This document shows, piece by piece, positions 10,101 to 15,435 of a DNA stretch of 15,557 nucleotides. Positions within the stretch are counted from its first letter, which is position 1; each line of letters begins with the position of its first letter. Location: contig JAOXYB010027268.1 in NCBI GenBank assembly GCA_028565635.1, forward strand, positions 1 to 15,557, in the 5' to 3' direction. A program made the position numbers and the translations under genes. The DNA comes from Phoronis ovalis (taxonomy: Eukaryota > Phoronida > Phoronidae). Below the pieces are notes generated by a model that was not told where the DNA came from, did not search any database, and saw only the letters and a program-made list of their open reading frames with translations.

Positions 10101-13100
10101 AACTATTTACAATTATAGGACGGAATGATTCTTGAAGGTACACTGTTACCAGGGGGTTTCTTCAGCAATCGAAATCTTTATCATGTACAAAATCCACCAA
10201 GCTACATAAACAAATACACAGGTATGCGGTAGATAAGTTAACTCGTAAGTACTACTTCTCAACTCCAAGCCACCACATTTGTAGAATACTCCATTCAACC
10301 TGGGTGTTTCCCAAATATTTGATTAAACTATTAAAACTATATATTATTATAATGTCTGTAATTTCGTAATAAGGCGAACCATTTTCTCTAGATCTACTTA
10401 CATCAAGTGTCACGGAGCACATGCAATTCTCGGGTTGTAATTGATAATTTTCAAGAGATGCATAAATTATTCGTAGTTACAGACACTGGCTCTCTATATA
10501 TTTTAATTATTTTTTATTGTTTTATTACCTATTAAATACATTTTTAGTCAAAAATAACATTTTTTGTTGGTTCAAAAATGTTAGTCTTTGATAGGGTGCC
10601 ATTTTCAGTGGTATCTCTTAGAGCTGCTTTTTCGTGTTCCTGAACTACTTGTATACAGAGTTTATTTTTTTAGACTATTCACGACGACGTTTCGGAATTC
10701 CCTGTTCCTATCACGTCATCCACTTGTGTTCCGCTGTGGTAGCACGTGGAGGGTTCATGTAGTTAGAGTTCTCGCCCGAATGTGACAGTTAAAATTGATG
10801 TATTATGTTCTGTGTAATTCTATCTGCCTATTGGCAATTCAAAACAGCATATTTATTTTTTTAAGAGTTTCGTAATGAAAAATGAGCCAAAGTCTTTAAG
10901 TTATGTATTACAGTGTATAAGAATCGAAACGATGGCGCATGGACTGGTGGCGGAGAAATTATTTGGAGAAAGTGTTCGTTCTCTGACCAGCCTTCAGCAA
11001 TAACCTTATCTGGGTAACTTAAATGACTGACTTCTCAGTGATTTCCTTTGAAATCTTGTATACGTCACGCTGTACATGAAATGTTTGGTAAACTAATCAT
11101 ATTCTGTGGTACCGATTACTTTGTTCCGACTTACTTTTAATTTAGTTAATAACTCGGGAGGTGGACTTTTTCTCATTTGTTTTCCAGAGGGCATTCTTCA
11201 ATTCGTGACTCCGTAGTAATTGGAATAAATGACGAAAATGTTGGTGAGCTATCGAAATACATACGGTAAGTGCCTGCTACGTAAGATACACTTGACATTT
11301 TACGTACAGCATCCCACTAGAAGATATTTAAATCTTGTGCAGAAAACCAAAGGGAATGTCCAATATAAGCAAATTATTTCGTGGTGGTGCGTATTACTAT
11401 AAAATACTATAGCGATGACATCAATACATAGATGTGCATGCTGACGTTAGCTGTGTTTTACTGTTATCATTGTTCTTGTTGCAGTAACTTAAAAAATCGC
11501 AAAAACATGCATATCATATTTTGTGGCTTAGCTTGATGAAACGAAATTTGTTTTAACTTGTTGTGAGGAAGCTTATATTTTTTATGATCAGGTCAACCCT
11601 TCGCGGTGTTAGTTTCTACGATCCTAATGTTTATGCCGACAACGTTTGGTTTGATGGATTCGTTAGAAATAACAGTAATCAATGTGTTGGGGCCATGTCA
11701 TTTCGAAAACATAATAAACAGGGATTCTCGCCATTATCTGCTGTGAACAACTTGCATTGGGGTTTTGTTGATCAGAGCATGACACCAGCTGCTGACCAGG
11801 TGTGTTATTGCAGTATATTCTAGGTGCAAAAAGGTTCATAATTGGTTACTGAACGTACTATTGATGTGCAGTGAAGATGTATCTAAAGTGCTTAAGGTGA
11901 TCACTCGCCAAGATACTCCAAATCCGGGCTCCAAATCGAGGCTATTATATAGACTATTGATATAACTCCCTTGAATCGTGTCTCTCGTGTAAGTAACAAG
12001 CATTTTTGGAAGCCCAATAAAGTATCTAGTCATATATAGTAAGTTTGCCTTTGTTGTCTATGGGTTTCTGCTCGGCCGACCTGCAGTAACACAGTTTGCT
12101 GTAACACAGTCTTTTAAGTACGAACGTTATTTTGTGGTCAAGCATGTTGGCAACAGGATCGCAGCAGGTGTTACTTCATTTGACGGCGACAGAGGACACG
12201 TTCTCTACGACAAGGATGGATCTACAGGTGGATTACCTAACAGCCATATAGTTCGCAATATACTATTCCAGATTACACCGAACTGGAATATGGCTACCTG
12301 TCCTCACAATTACTCCCAGGTACTTGAGAAATTATTGTAACTTATATACCACAGATGTGGTGATCATGTACAAACTAACATCATAAAAAAGAAGGAATTT
12401 ATTACAATTATGCAATCCTAAAAAATAAGACAATAAAGATGAATTAAATAATCTTGCCTATGGCTGTCACATGCTGTCACTTCTTGAGTAAGGTACGTGC
12501 ATATACTTTTTCAGTTCACATAATAATATACAGATATCGCGACACAACATACATTTCAAATTATGTTTTGTATTCATCATCAATAAGTTTGCTATATTAT
12601 TTCCCTATAGCTCCTAAACTGACTATTGAAGAACTTTATTTTCGATTAGGCCGCTCTGCACTCTCTGTGTTGCTTATGTTTCTCTACTGCAGCACATTTA
12701 ATAAAAAAGTAGCATAATTTGTTTTAGACATCGGTTTATCACGATCGCCCATGGCAAGAAACAAAGATTTGCATGCTGCGAGATGACAAACCCGATGGCA
12801 TGGAGTGCAAGGACGGCGAGCAAGCAAACAGGTTCCTCGTTTTGCTGAATGGAACATTTACACTTCATTGGAAAGGACCAGCACCAAAGGAATTGAAAAT
12901 TGAAGGAAACAATTATTACAAGTAAGTACAGATATGAATGAAATACAAAACTCTGTGAAAAGTTAGTTCATTATTCATCGTCTGCTTTTTGTCTTGTGAC
13001 TAAAGTACATATAATGTACAATAAATGATACAATAAATTTACAATTATAGTTTATGACTCATCTGTATTCGGTTTTCCTACATACAATTTATCTGATAGA

Positions 13101-15241
13101 CTGCTCATTTATACTTATTGATGAAAGAAGAACGGCTTTACAAGGTCCAGCTCAACCTATGGAGCGTCGCTACAACTGCCAACCAACTAATTACAAAGAC
13201 TAGTATCAATTTATAAATTAATTATGTTGAAGTTATTCATTTTCTGACCCTCTAGTGCACCACAGTTTTTCTAATAAGCGGTTACAATGTTCATCAAACC
13301 GTGCATTGTATACAGTACCAGATTCCTCTAAATTGTCCTCTAGTAGGTATCATGAACGCAGCTAAACGGTTATAAGTATCTAAAATGTTAAACAAAAAAT
13401 TAAGTGAGAGAACAGCCTTTACCTTTTGAGTTTTGAAATATATTTTCCTTATAGTGGCGTAGCGAATAGATACGGGATTTGCTTCCCAAAAGACACGAAA
13501 GGATTTAGTTTGAAGTATGCTGGTTACAGAACAGTGGAGGAAGTATCCAGCATTCAAGAGTTTGACACAAAGCTAAGAAACCAAGGCAATGTGTATTACT
13601 GGGATAAAAACGTGGGGTAACCATCCTTCTGATAAGCAGCATTTGTAGTTATTTGGTGTACGGTACTTTTTCGCTAGTGTACAATCACTGAGCAAGGAAT
13701 CTATTATTCAACAATGTTGGGCTAACTTTTTTGAGTTTTTTGCAAAAAACAAATTTTATTGTATGTCAGAGGTTTACAGGTACAAGTACATTTACCATGC
13801 GTGATGGCGTCGTTTTATCACAAAACGTATTCGGTAAGTTGACATAAAGTTTTATGAACTTATGTTTCAGTAGGTTACAGGCATTTTAGAGATCTTAGGC
13901 ACAGCGTAAATGTGTACTCACTTCATACTGTGCTTTACTTTCAGTCTTCTGTTGGTTGGAATTCGGGGACGCTACAGTTACACTGACAAAATCAATGGTC
14001 GTACATACGGCAGAAATGAAAGGGTGGAAGTCACGCGTAATGGAGGAACCGATGGGCCTGTGGACTGTTTACAAGCAGCGTATGGCCCTTACAGAAAAAT
14101 GGCGGAAGGTGTATACAGAAGCAAACCGATGTTAAACAAAGTGGAAACGCCCGGGGTATGATATGCTTAATTCTGTTTCTTCAGTTTTTACCGCCATCAA
14201 TGGTAAATATAGTTTTTCACTCATTCGTTTATAGTAATAATTATAATCTGTTATTATGGTTTCCAACAACAAGTTGGAATCCATGTAGTTGAATTTCTCC
14301 ATAAGTTCTTCATTTCAAACAATCCTTTGCGCGGTTCAGTATCAGCAAGTTCTGAGGCTTGTTGATACTGGACCGCGCCGTAAAGGAATCTGGGATGTCA
14401 CTGCTATCCGCGATTCGGTATTAACATGCCTTCAAGTATTTGCTGATACTAGACTGTATTAAAGTTAGCATTGTTAACAATCACAGTTCCGAGGGTCATT
14501 TCTGACAATCCTTTGCGCATCCGGTGTACAATATACAGAGACTGACATAATAATATAACTACTACACATCGTATGAAATAAGGGCGGATATTAAGGGATG
14601 CCGACGAAACGCAGCGAATTGCGTGTTATCCTGTGACGACGAAAACCAACGAATAAAAGTAATGTCATTTGCAGAAATAATCCCTAATATACCGTAGTCA
14701 TGTATTTTTACAGTCTGAATAAATACATCCGTTAGTGTACGGTGCCTTCTCAACTAGTACATCTAGGCTCAACCATATTCAGTTGTTGTTATATTCAATT
14801 TATATTGATTTCCTTCAATTTAACAAGAGCGAAATAAATACGTCATGATTAAACTTTTGACCGGGCTTTATGATATGTAGAATTTAGTACCCAAGGCGAA
14901 AGAATAAGACACAAGAACTTCGTTGAGTTGCGTTACAACTTATTGACTCAATAGCAGGAGTTACGGGTTCAGTTGAGATAACGCTTGACTTAAGGATCCG
15001 CCTGCCATGTCAAAAAAAAATCATGTACTTGGTGTGCGACACATTCCAGTTGTATCCTAACCAACGACTAAGTTGCAGTAGTCAAATTACATTGATACAG
15101 TACTAGAAAGTGCCAAACCAAAATCAGTGCTATTTTTTACTACTTTTTCAGAGTAGAGGAGCTGGACCAAACAAGCCATTAGATCTAACCCATAGAATTG
15201 AATGTCTTCTTTTAATTAGTACATGCAGTAATGGTGGGTAG
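3915..15241 (+). CDS. CEMIP: CEMIP/TMEM2-like protein with inserted WSC domain (23 exons, four frame breaks, 5' end not found)
   Basis: Exons: 3915-4134, 4337-4515, 5427-5565, 5901-6065, 6311-6509, 7004-7228, 7584-7688, 7831-8006, 8277-8349, 8601-8742, 9329-9465, 9631-9697, 9840-9972, 10119-10221, 10914-11013, 11188-11265, 11592-11799, 12143-12319, 12728-12921, 13455-13616, 13772-13833, 13945-14155, 15152-15241. All introns are GT...AG. CEMIP (KIAA1199) and CEMIP2/TMEM2 bind hyaluronan and are needed for its depolymerisation, outside the cell or at its surface. Diagnostic stretches are TLEIHGQKKLAW, DDIQSWKPGD, FDIDTFGGHIK, NMGQQ, GRYPIHFHMAGD, GHCYFLEDG and YYWDKNVG. A WSC domain sits between the ILEI-like domain and the beta-helix. 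The total is ~1,115 codons, against ~1,360 in human CEMIP. The signal peptide or membrane anchor and the first G8 strands are not seen. Exons 5, 10, 13 and 22 are out of frame, so the locus may be a recent pseudogene or contain assembly errors. Confidence 0.9.
4337..4515 (+). CDS. CEMIP: CEMIP-like exon 2: end of G8 and HGQKK segment
   Basis: The acceptor is AATATTAACAG and the donor GTAAGT. It completes a split Gly codon. The exon encodes GKRGDRPDYLF, then FIGVTPGATLEIHGQKKLAW. The stretch 'G-x-x-P-G-x-T-L-E-x-HGQKKLsW' is near-identical to CEMIP and TMEM2 and is the strongest single family marker at the 5' end. It ends in phase 0. Confidence 0.92.
4516..5426. other. Intron 2, largely occupied by a palindromic tandem repeat array
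   Basis: This 911-base intron sits between the HGQKK exon and the ILEI-like exon. The middle (4752-5312) is a degenerate ~48-base tandem array described separately. Three minus-strand open frames at 4807-5226 (rich in Lys, Asn, Phe, Ser) are produced by the repeat and are not genes. Confidence 0.8.
4752..5312. repeat. Degenerate ~48-bp tandem array of near-palindromic units
   Basis: The motif GAATAAGGAAAAGGGAA and its reverse-complement counterpart TTTCCTTTTTCCTTATTC alternate across the region, separated by short spacers such as GATTTTGATCC. GAATAAGG-like cores occur near 4776, 4876, 4925, 4975, 5023, 5060, 5109, 5152, 5200, 5242 and 5292. The spacing is 37-51 bases apart from the first gap of about 100. 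Each unit could fold into a hairpin. Units are diverged, so the array is old. Confidence 0.8.
5427..5565 (+). CDS. CEMIP: CEMIP-like exon 3: ILEI/GG-like domain, first half
   Basis: The acceptor is CTTTTGTAG and the donor GTAGGC; phases are 0 and 1. It encodes NLGTPRASCIYLYTFDAGNY and then KLITAHMIHHKQ, ending FKTWLN. It aligns with the CEMIP segment 'W-G-H-R-G-V-I-V-H-V-I-D-P-K-S-G' through 'V-Q-Y-L-N', part of the interleukin-like EMT-inducer (ILEI/GG) domain. Arg (5442) and Asp (5472) match two residues shown by mutation to matter in TMEM2. The position of the second Asp is occupied by His (5511). Confidence 0.85.
5566..5900. other. Intron 3
   Basis: A 335-base AT-rich intron between the two halves of the ILEI-like domain. 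It starts GTAGGC and ends TTCTTAACAG. I see no gene or repeat in it. Confidence 0.75.
5901..6065 (+). CDS. CEMIP: CEMIP-like exon 4: ILEI/GG-like domain, second half
   Basis: The acceptor is TTCTTAACAG and the donor GTAAGC; the exon is phase 1 on both sides. It encodes EIPKNGIMLLADLHISNSNP, then ADALEEFLYGKVTGTSKLRN, then SPWAMMIQRIPN. It aligns with CEMIP 'V-P-D-G-R-I-L-S-V-A-V-N-D-E-G-S-R-N' and 'H-P-W-S-F-L', the core strands and helix of the ILEI fold. Confidence 0.87.
6311..6509 (+). CDS. CEMIP: CEMIP-like exon 5: WSC domain with internal deletion and frameshift
   Basis: The acceptor is TAATGTGCAG and the donor GTAATT; it is flanked by phase-1 introns. It begins NSGRHIGCFIDGSPRHLAN (WSC start, GC-[FY]-x-D-x-x-x-R-x-L), then hits TGA at 6367. 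A second frame resumes at 6371 as FLTQCFCGNVFGKYNKVSDS, then QCSSKCGGDSSKTCGASWRM and EIYDTEG, the WSC second half (CFCGN ... C ... C-x-G ... CG ... RxxxY). About 30 residues normally found between the halves, with two of eight Cys, are missing. The length of 199 is one more than a multiple of three, as expected for a broken symmetric exon. WSC domains are secreted or ectodomain carbohydrate-binding modules. Confidence 0.85.
6510..7003. other. Intron 5
   Basis: A 494-base AT-rich intron 3' of the WSC exon. It ends in the pyrimidine-rich tract TTTTTTGTACCTGTTTTAAAG. No gene or clear repeat is seen. Confidence 0.7.
7004..7228 (+). CDS. CEMIP: CEMIP-like exon 6: linker to SWKPG strand
   Basis: The acceptor is GTTTTAAAG and the donor GTTAAA; phase 1 on both sides, 75 codons. 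It encodes VDVHAYEEVGLKPGREF, a charged middle, and ends NVLDDIQSWKPG. The end is a clear match to CEMIP 'D-N-V-Q-S-W-K-P-G-D' at the entrance to the beta-helix. The first two-thirds are weakly conserved. Confidence 0.88.
7229..7583. other. Intron 6 with degenerate TG-rich simple repeat
   Basis: A 355-base intron. Its first third is a degenerate (TG)n/(TGCG)n microsatellite at about 7246-7350, interrupted by GGAGGAGAGGGGG. The remainder is ordinary AT-rich sequence. Confidence 0.75.
7246..7350. repeat. Degenerate TG/TGCG microsatellite
   Basis: Alternating purine-pyrimidine runs (GTGTGTGTG, GTGCGTGCGTGCG, GTGCGTGTATGTGTGTGAG) lie inside intron 6. This is a length-variable simple repeat. The minus-strand open frame here, rich in His and Thr, is a product of it. 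Confidence 0.8.
7584..7688 (+). CDS. CEMIP: CEMIP-like exon 7: GDQVVFTSTD strand
   Basis: The acceptor is CTCATTCTAG and the donor GTAAGT; phase 1 on both sides. It encodes GDQVVFTSTDFDWKQAEVRT, then LLCPECNGKQIKIDG. It aligns with CEMIP 'G-D-T-L-V-I-A-S-T-D-Y' and the C-x-x-C pair 'C-R-S-C' (here CPEC). Confidence 0.9.
7831..8006 (+). CDS. CEMIP: CEMIP-like exon 8: start of beta-helix, FDIDTFGGHIK
   Basis: The acceptor is TTATTATTAAG and the donor GTAACT; phases 1 to 0. It encodes GELYHTHWGT, EVALLTRNVVIRGEV, CYGDNPCAIF and DIDTFGGHIK. The last stretch is nearly invariant in CEMIP/TMEM2 and PKHD1L1-type proteins. 'LLTRNVVIRGE' is the canonical first parallel beta-helix strand. Confidence 0.93.
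8277..8349 (+). CDS. CEMIP: CEMIP-like exon 9: beta-helix, NMGQQ motif
   Basis: The acceptor is CATGTTATAG and the donor GTAAGG; phases 0 to 1. It encodes IVKGFKSVHIEGAELYNMGQ, then QKILG, matching CEMIP 'G-F-K-A-A-H-L-E-G-T-E-L-K-H-M-G-Q-Q'. This is a PbH1 (parallel beta-helix) rung. Confidence 0.93.
8601..8742 (+). CDS. CEMIP: CEMIP-like exon 10: YPIHFHMAGD motif, frameshift in TA run
   Basis: The acceptor is TCCGTTGCAG and the donor GTAAAA. It begins GRYPIHFHMAGDVSEKAGY, a highly conserved family motif. The frame then meets TAA at 8660 inside TATATATA (8654-8661). In the frame two bases on, homology resumes at once: TQTYIRDNSIHHTFQRCMTI, then HATDSLL. Exon length 142 should be 140 for a phase 1-to-0 exon, so two extra bases (one TA) explain the break exactly. 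Confidence 0.9.
8743..9328. other. Intron 10 with MITE-like inverted repeat
   Basis: A 586-base AT-rich intron. It holds the inverted repeat at 9074-9225. The minus-strand open frame at 8866-9072 is not recognised and has no supporting signals. Confidence 0.7.
9074..9225. repeat. Inverted repeat, MITE-like
   Basis: The left arm contains CCTGATAAA and then ACATGTGTTTTTCGAATTT (9107-9125). The right arm contains AAATTCGAAAAACACATGT (9183-9201) and then TTTATCAGATCATG. The inner 19-base arms are perfect complements. The outer parts pair with mismatches. The central spacer of ~57 bases is AT-rich and non-coding. The arms could mark a small non-autonomous DNA transposon; a GAATT at each side (9065, 9225) is a weak target-duplication candidate. 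Confidence 0.65.
9329..9465 (+). CDS. CEMIP: CEMIP-like exon 11: beta-helix, GHCYFLEDG
   Basis: The acceptor is TTAAATTTAG and the donor GTATAC; phases 0 to 2. It encodes VQDNVAYDHYGHCYFLEDGS, then LDGNIGISTRHGYLTPMDN. It aligns with CEMIP 'V-V-G-Y-N-S-L-G-H-C-F-F-T-E-D-G', one of the most conserved beta-helix rungs. The minus-strand frame over this exon is a shadow. Confidence 0.92.
9631..9697 (+). CDS. CEMIP: CEMIP-like exon 12: beta-helix, STFWLTTP
   Basis: The acceptor is TGTTTTACAG and the donor GTAAGG; phases 2 to 0. It encodes RVSTFWLTTPLVYLRNNVAA, then GSR, matching 'V-S-T-F-W-M-A-N-P-x-N-x-L-I-N-C-A-A-A-G-S' of CEMIP. Confidence 0.92.
9840..9972 (+). CDS. CEMIP: CEMIP-like exon 13: beta-helix, one-base frameshift
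   Basis: The acceptor is TTGTCTTTTAG and the donor GTAAGT. It starts HLGMWYFFPVEAI, the counterpart of 'E-T-G-F-W-F-I-F'. Homology then continues in the +1 frame as GLSTGLGLTKYNEAKTSRF, then NENNVCHSNY ('N-R-A-H-S-N-Y' in CEMIP). The exon is phase 0-0 and 133 bases long, one more than a multiple of three. The extra base is a T in the TTT at 9877-9879. Confidence 0.88.
10119..10221 (+). CDS. CEMIP: CEMIP-like exon 14: beta-helix, DGMILEG
   Basis: The acceptor is TACAATTATAG and the donor GTATGC; phases 0 to 1. It encodes DGMILEGTLLPGGFFSNRNL, then YHVQNPPSYINKYT. It matches the CEMIP segment that begins 'R-A-G-M-I-I-D-N-G' and continues to 'F-L-S-I-I-S-A-R-Y'. Confidence 0.88.
10222..10913. 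other. Intron 14
   Basis: A 692-base intron. A plus-strand open frame at 10588-10785 has no splice support or family match. The stretch TTCACGACGACGTTTCGG (10678-10695) resembles sequence found in dispersed animal repeats, but I cannot define an element from it. Confidence 0.55.
10914..11013 (+). CDS. CEMIP: CEMIP-like exon 15: beta-helix, NDGAWTGGGEIIW
   Basis: The acceptor is TATGTATTACAG and the donor GTAACT; phases 1 to 2. It encodes VYKNRNDGAWTGGGEIIWRK, then CSFSDQPSAITLSG. It aligns with CEMIP 'A-Y-K-N-Q-D-H-G-A-W-L-R-G-G-D-V-W' and 'C-R-F-A-D-N'. Confidence 0.93.
11188..11265 (+). CDS. CEMIP: CEMIP-like exon 16: beta-helix, SVVIGINDENVGE
   Basis: The acceptor is TTTGTTTTCCAG and the donor GTAAGT; phases 2 to 2. 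It encodes GHSSIRDSVVIGINDENVGE, then LSKYIR, equivalent to 'E-I-K-N-S-L-F-V-G-E-S-G-N-V-G' in CEMIP. Confidence 0.88.
11266..11591. other. Intron 16
   Basis: A 326-base AT-rich intron ending TTTATGATCAG. No gene or repeat is seen. Confidence 0.7.
11592..11799 (+). CDS. CEMIP: CEMIP-like exon 17: beta-helix, RGVSFYDPNVYADN
   Basis: The acceptor is TTTTATGATCAG and the donor GTGTGT; phases 2 to 0. It encodes STLRGVSFYDPNVYADNVWF, DGFVRNNSNQCVGAMSFR and LHWGFVDQSMTPAADQ. It aligns with CEMIP 'I-R-G-I-Q-L-Y-D-G-P-I-N-I-Q-N-C-T-F' and 'S-A-L-A-F-R'. Confidence 0.92.
12143..12319 (+). CDS. CEMIP: CEMIP-like exon 18: SFDGDRGHVLYDKDGSTGG
   Basis: The acceptor is TTTGTGGTCAAG (chosen because it keeps phase 0 with exon 17) and the donor GTACTT. 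It encodes HVGNRIAAGVTSFDGDRGHV, then LYDKDGSTGGLPNSHIV and CPHNYSQ. 'D-G-D-[KR]-x-x-x-x-x-D-x-DGS-x-x-x-[LY]P' is a family signature (CEMIP 'M-D-G-D-K-T-S-V-F-H-D-V-D-G-S'). The exact start is less sure than the rest. Confidence 0.88.
12320..12727. other. Intron 18
   Basis: A 408-base AT-rich intron. An open frame (12454-12717) runs through it. A CCCTATAG followed by sequence encoding APKLTIEELYFRLG looks exon-like but interrupts the expected exon 18-19 join and has no family counterpart. Confidence 0.6.
12728..12921 (+). CDS. CEMIP: CEMIP-like exon 19: C-terminal beta domain, first part
   Basis: The acceptor is TTTGTTTTAG and the donor GTAAGT; phases 0 to 2. It encodes TSVYHDRPWQETKICMLRDD, then ANRFLVLLNGTFTLHWKG and APKELKIEGNNYY. 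It aligns with the CEMIP segment containing 'V-V-T-L-Q-K-G-Y-T-I-H-W-D-Q-T-A-P-A-E-L'. A Cys pair (KIC, MEC) may form a disulfide. Confidence 0.9.
12922..13454. other. Intron 19
   Basis: A 533-base AT-rich intron ending in ATTTTCCTTATAG. The minus-strand open frame at 13294-13557 overlaps exon 20 as a shadow. No repeat or gene is seen. Confidence 0.7.
13455..13616 (+). CDS. CEMIP: CEMIP-like exon 20: YGICFPKDTKGF ... YYWDKNVG
   Basis: The acceptor is TTTTCCTTATAG and the donor GTAACC; phase 2 on both sides, length 162. It encodes NGVANRYGICFPKDTKGFSL, then SSIQEFDTKLRNQGNVYYW and DKNVG. It matches CEMIP 'I-R-V-G-L-C-Y-P-R-G-T-T-F' and 'H-Y-Y-W-D-E-D-S-G'. Confidence 0.92.
13772..13833 (+). 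CDS. CEMIP: CEMIP-like exon 21: short C-terminal beta strand exon
   Basis: The acceptor chosen is TGTATGTCAGAG because it restores the frame left by exon 20; the donor is GTAAGT. It encodes GFTGTSTFTMRDGVVLSQNV, then F. It fits the place of CEMIP 'G-L-L-F-L-K-L-K-A'. The alternative acceptor TTTACAG seven bases on gives a stop within a few codons. Confidence 0.75.
13945..14155 (+). CDS. CEMIP: CEMIP-like exon 22: DCLQAAYGPYRKMAE segment, one-base deletion
   Basis: The acceptor is TGCTTTACTTTCAG and the donor GTATGA. It starts in frame as VFCW, then must shift near 13956 to give GIRGRYSYTDKINGRTYG, VDCLQAAYGPYRKMAEGVY and KVETPG. The second part aligns with CEMIP 'G-C-E-R-I-K-I-K-A-L-I' and 'D-C-T-A-T-A-Y-P-K-F-T-E-R-A'. 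Length 211 is one short for a phase 1-to-0 exon, so a missing base in the TTGG at 13956-13959 accounts for it. Without the shift the exon ends at a stop near 14132. Confidence 0.82.
14156..15151. other. Intron 22 with hairpin repeats
   Basis: A 996-base intron, the longest in the gene. It contains the GC-rich hairpin at 14324-14386, related fragments to 14520, and otherwise AT-rich sequence. The minus-strand open frame at 14562-14753 has no support. It ends in the pyrimidine tract TATTTTTTACTACTTTTTCAG. Confidence 0.65.
14318..14520. repeat. Hairpin-forming repeat with duplicated CAATCCTTTGCGC motif
   Basis: CCTTTGCGCGGTTCAGTATC, continuing AGCAAG (14324-14349), pairs with CTTGTTGATACTGGACCGCG, continuing CCGTAAAGG (14358-14386), across an 8-base loop. 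The arms match apart from two G-U or transition mismatches and a 3-base insertion. TTGCTGATACTAGACTG (14440-14456) repeats part of the arm. CAATCCTTTGCGC recurs at 14319-14331 and 14506-14518. It looks like a nested or rearranged small mobile element. Confidence 0.7.
15152..15241 (+). CDS. CEMIP: CEMIP-like terminal exon 23 with stop codon
   Basis: The acceptor is CTACTTTTTCAG; phase 0 is kept from exon 22. It encodes SRGAGPNKPLDLTHRIEC, then LLLISTCSNGG and TAG at 15239-15241. This tail has no clear CEMIP counterpart, so the exon call rests on the splice site and open frame only. The true last exon could lie further right. Confidence 0.5.
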   Translation, partial: SRGAGPNKPLDLTHRIECLLLISTCSNGG

Positions 15242-15435
15242 CCAGTACAAAGACATACAATCGACCGAATTTTTCTCTGAATAATAATTCGGGATTTTAA
15301 TCTTTGTAATGTGTTTCTTAATCATATGTAAGAAACATGTCGGTTATAAAATACTATAATTCCTAATATATACATATAAAATATTGTACAAATTAATCAT
15401 TGTTTTATTTAATTCTGTAATATAAAAAAACCCAC
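15242..15435. other. 3' flank of the CEMIP-like gene
   Basis: AT-rich sequence after the proposed stop. No canonical AATAAA is present; only variants such as TATAAA (15345, 15375) occur. No gene is seen. Confidence 0.5.

Noticed and set aside
10588-10785. Plus-strand open frame with TTCACGACGACGTTTCGG
   Set aside because: It is inside intron 14, interrupts the expected exon join, and no element could be defined.
12611-12717. Exon-like segment encoding APKLTIEELYFRLG after CCCTATAG
   Set aside because: Exons 18 and 19 join directly in phase 0 with continuous homology, and the segment has no donor in the right phase.
13736-13749. TTTTTTGCAAAAAA palindrome
   Set aside because: Too short and too simple in an AT-rich intron to mean more than chance.
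14562-14753. Minus-strand open frame of 63 codons
   Set aside because: Intronic, no splice signals or family match.
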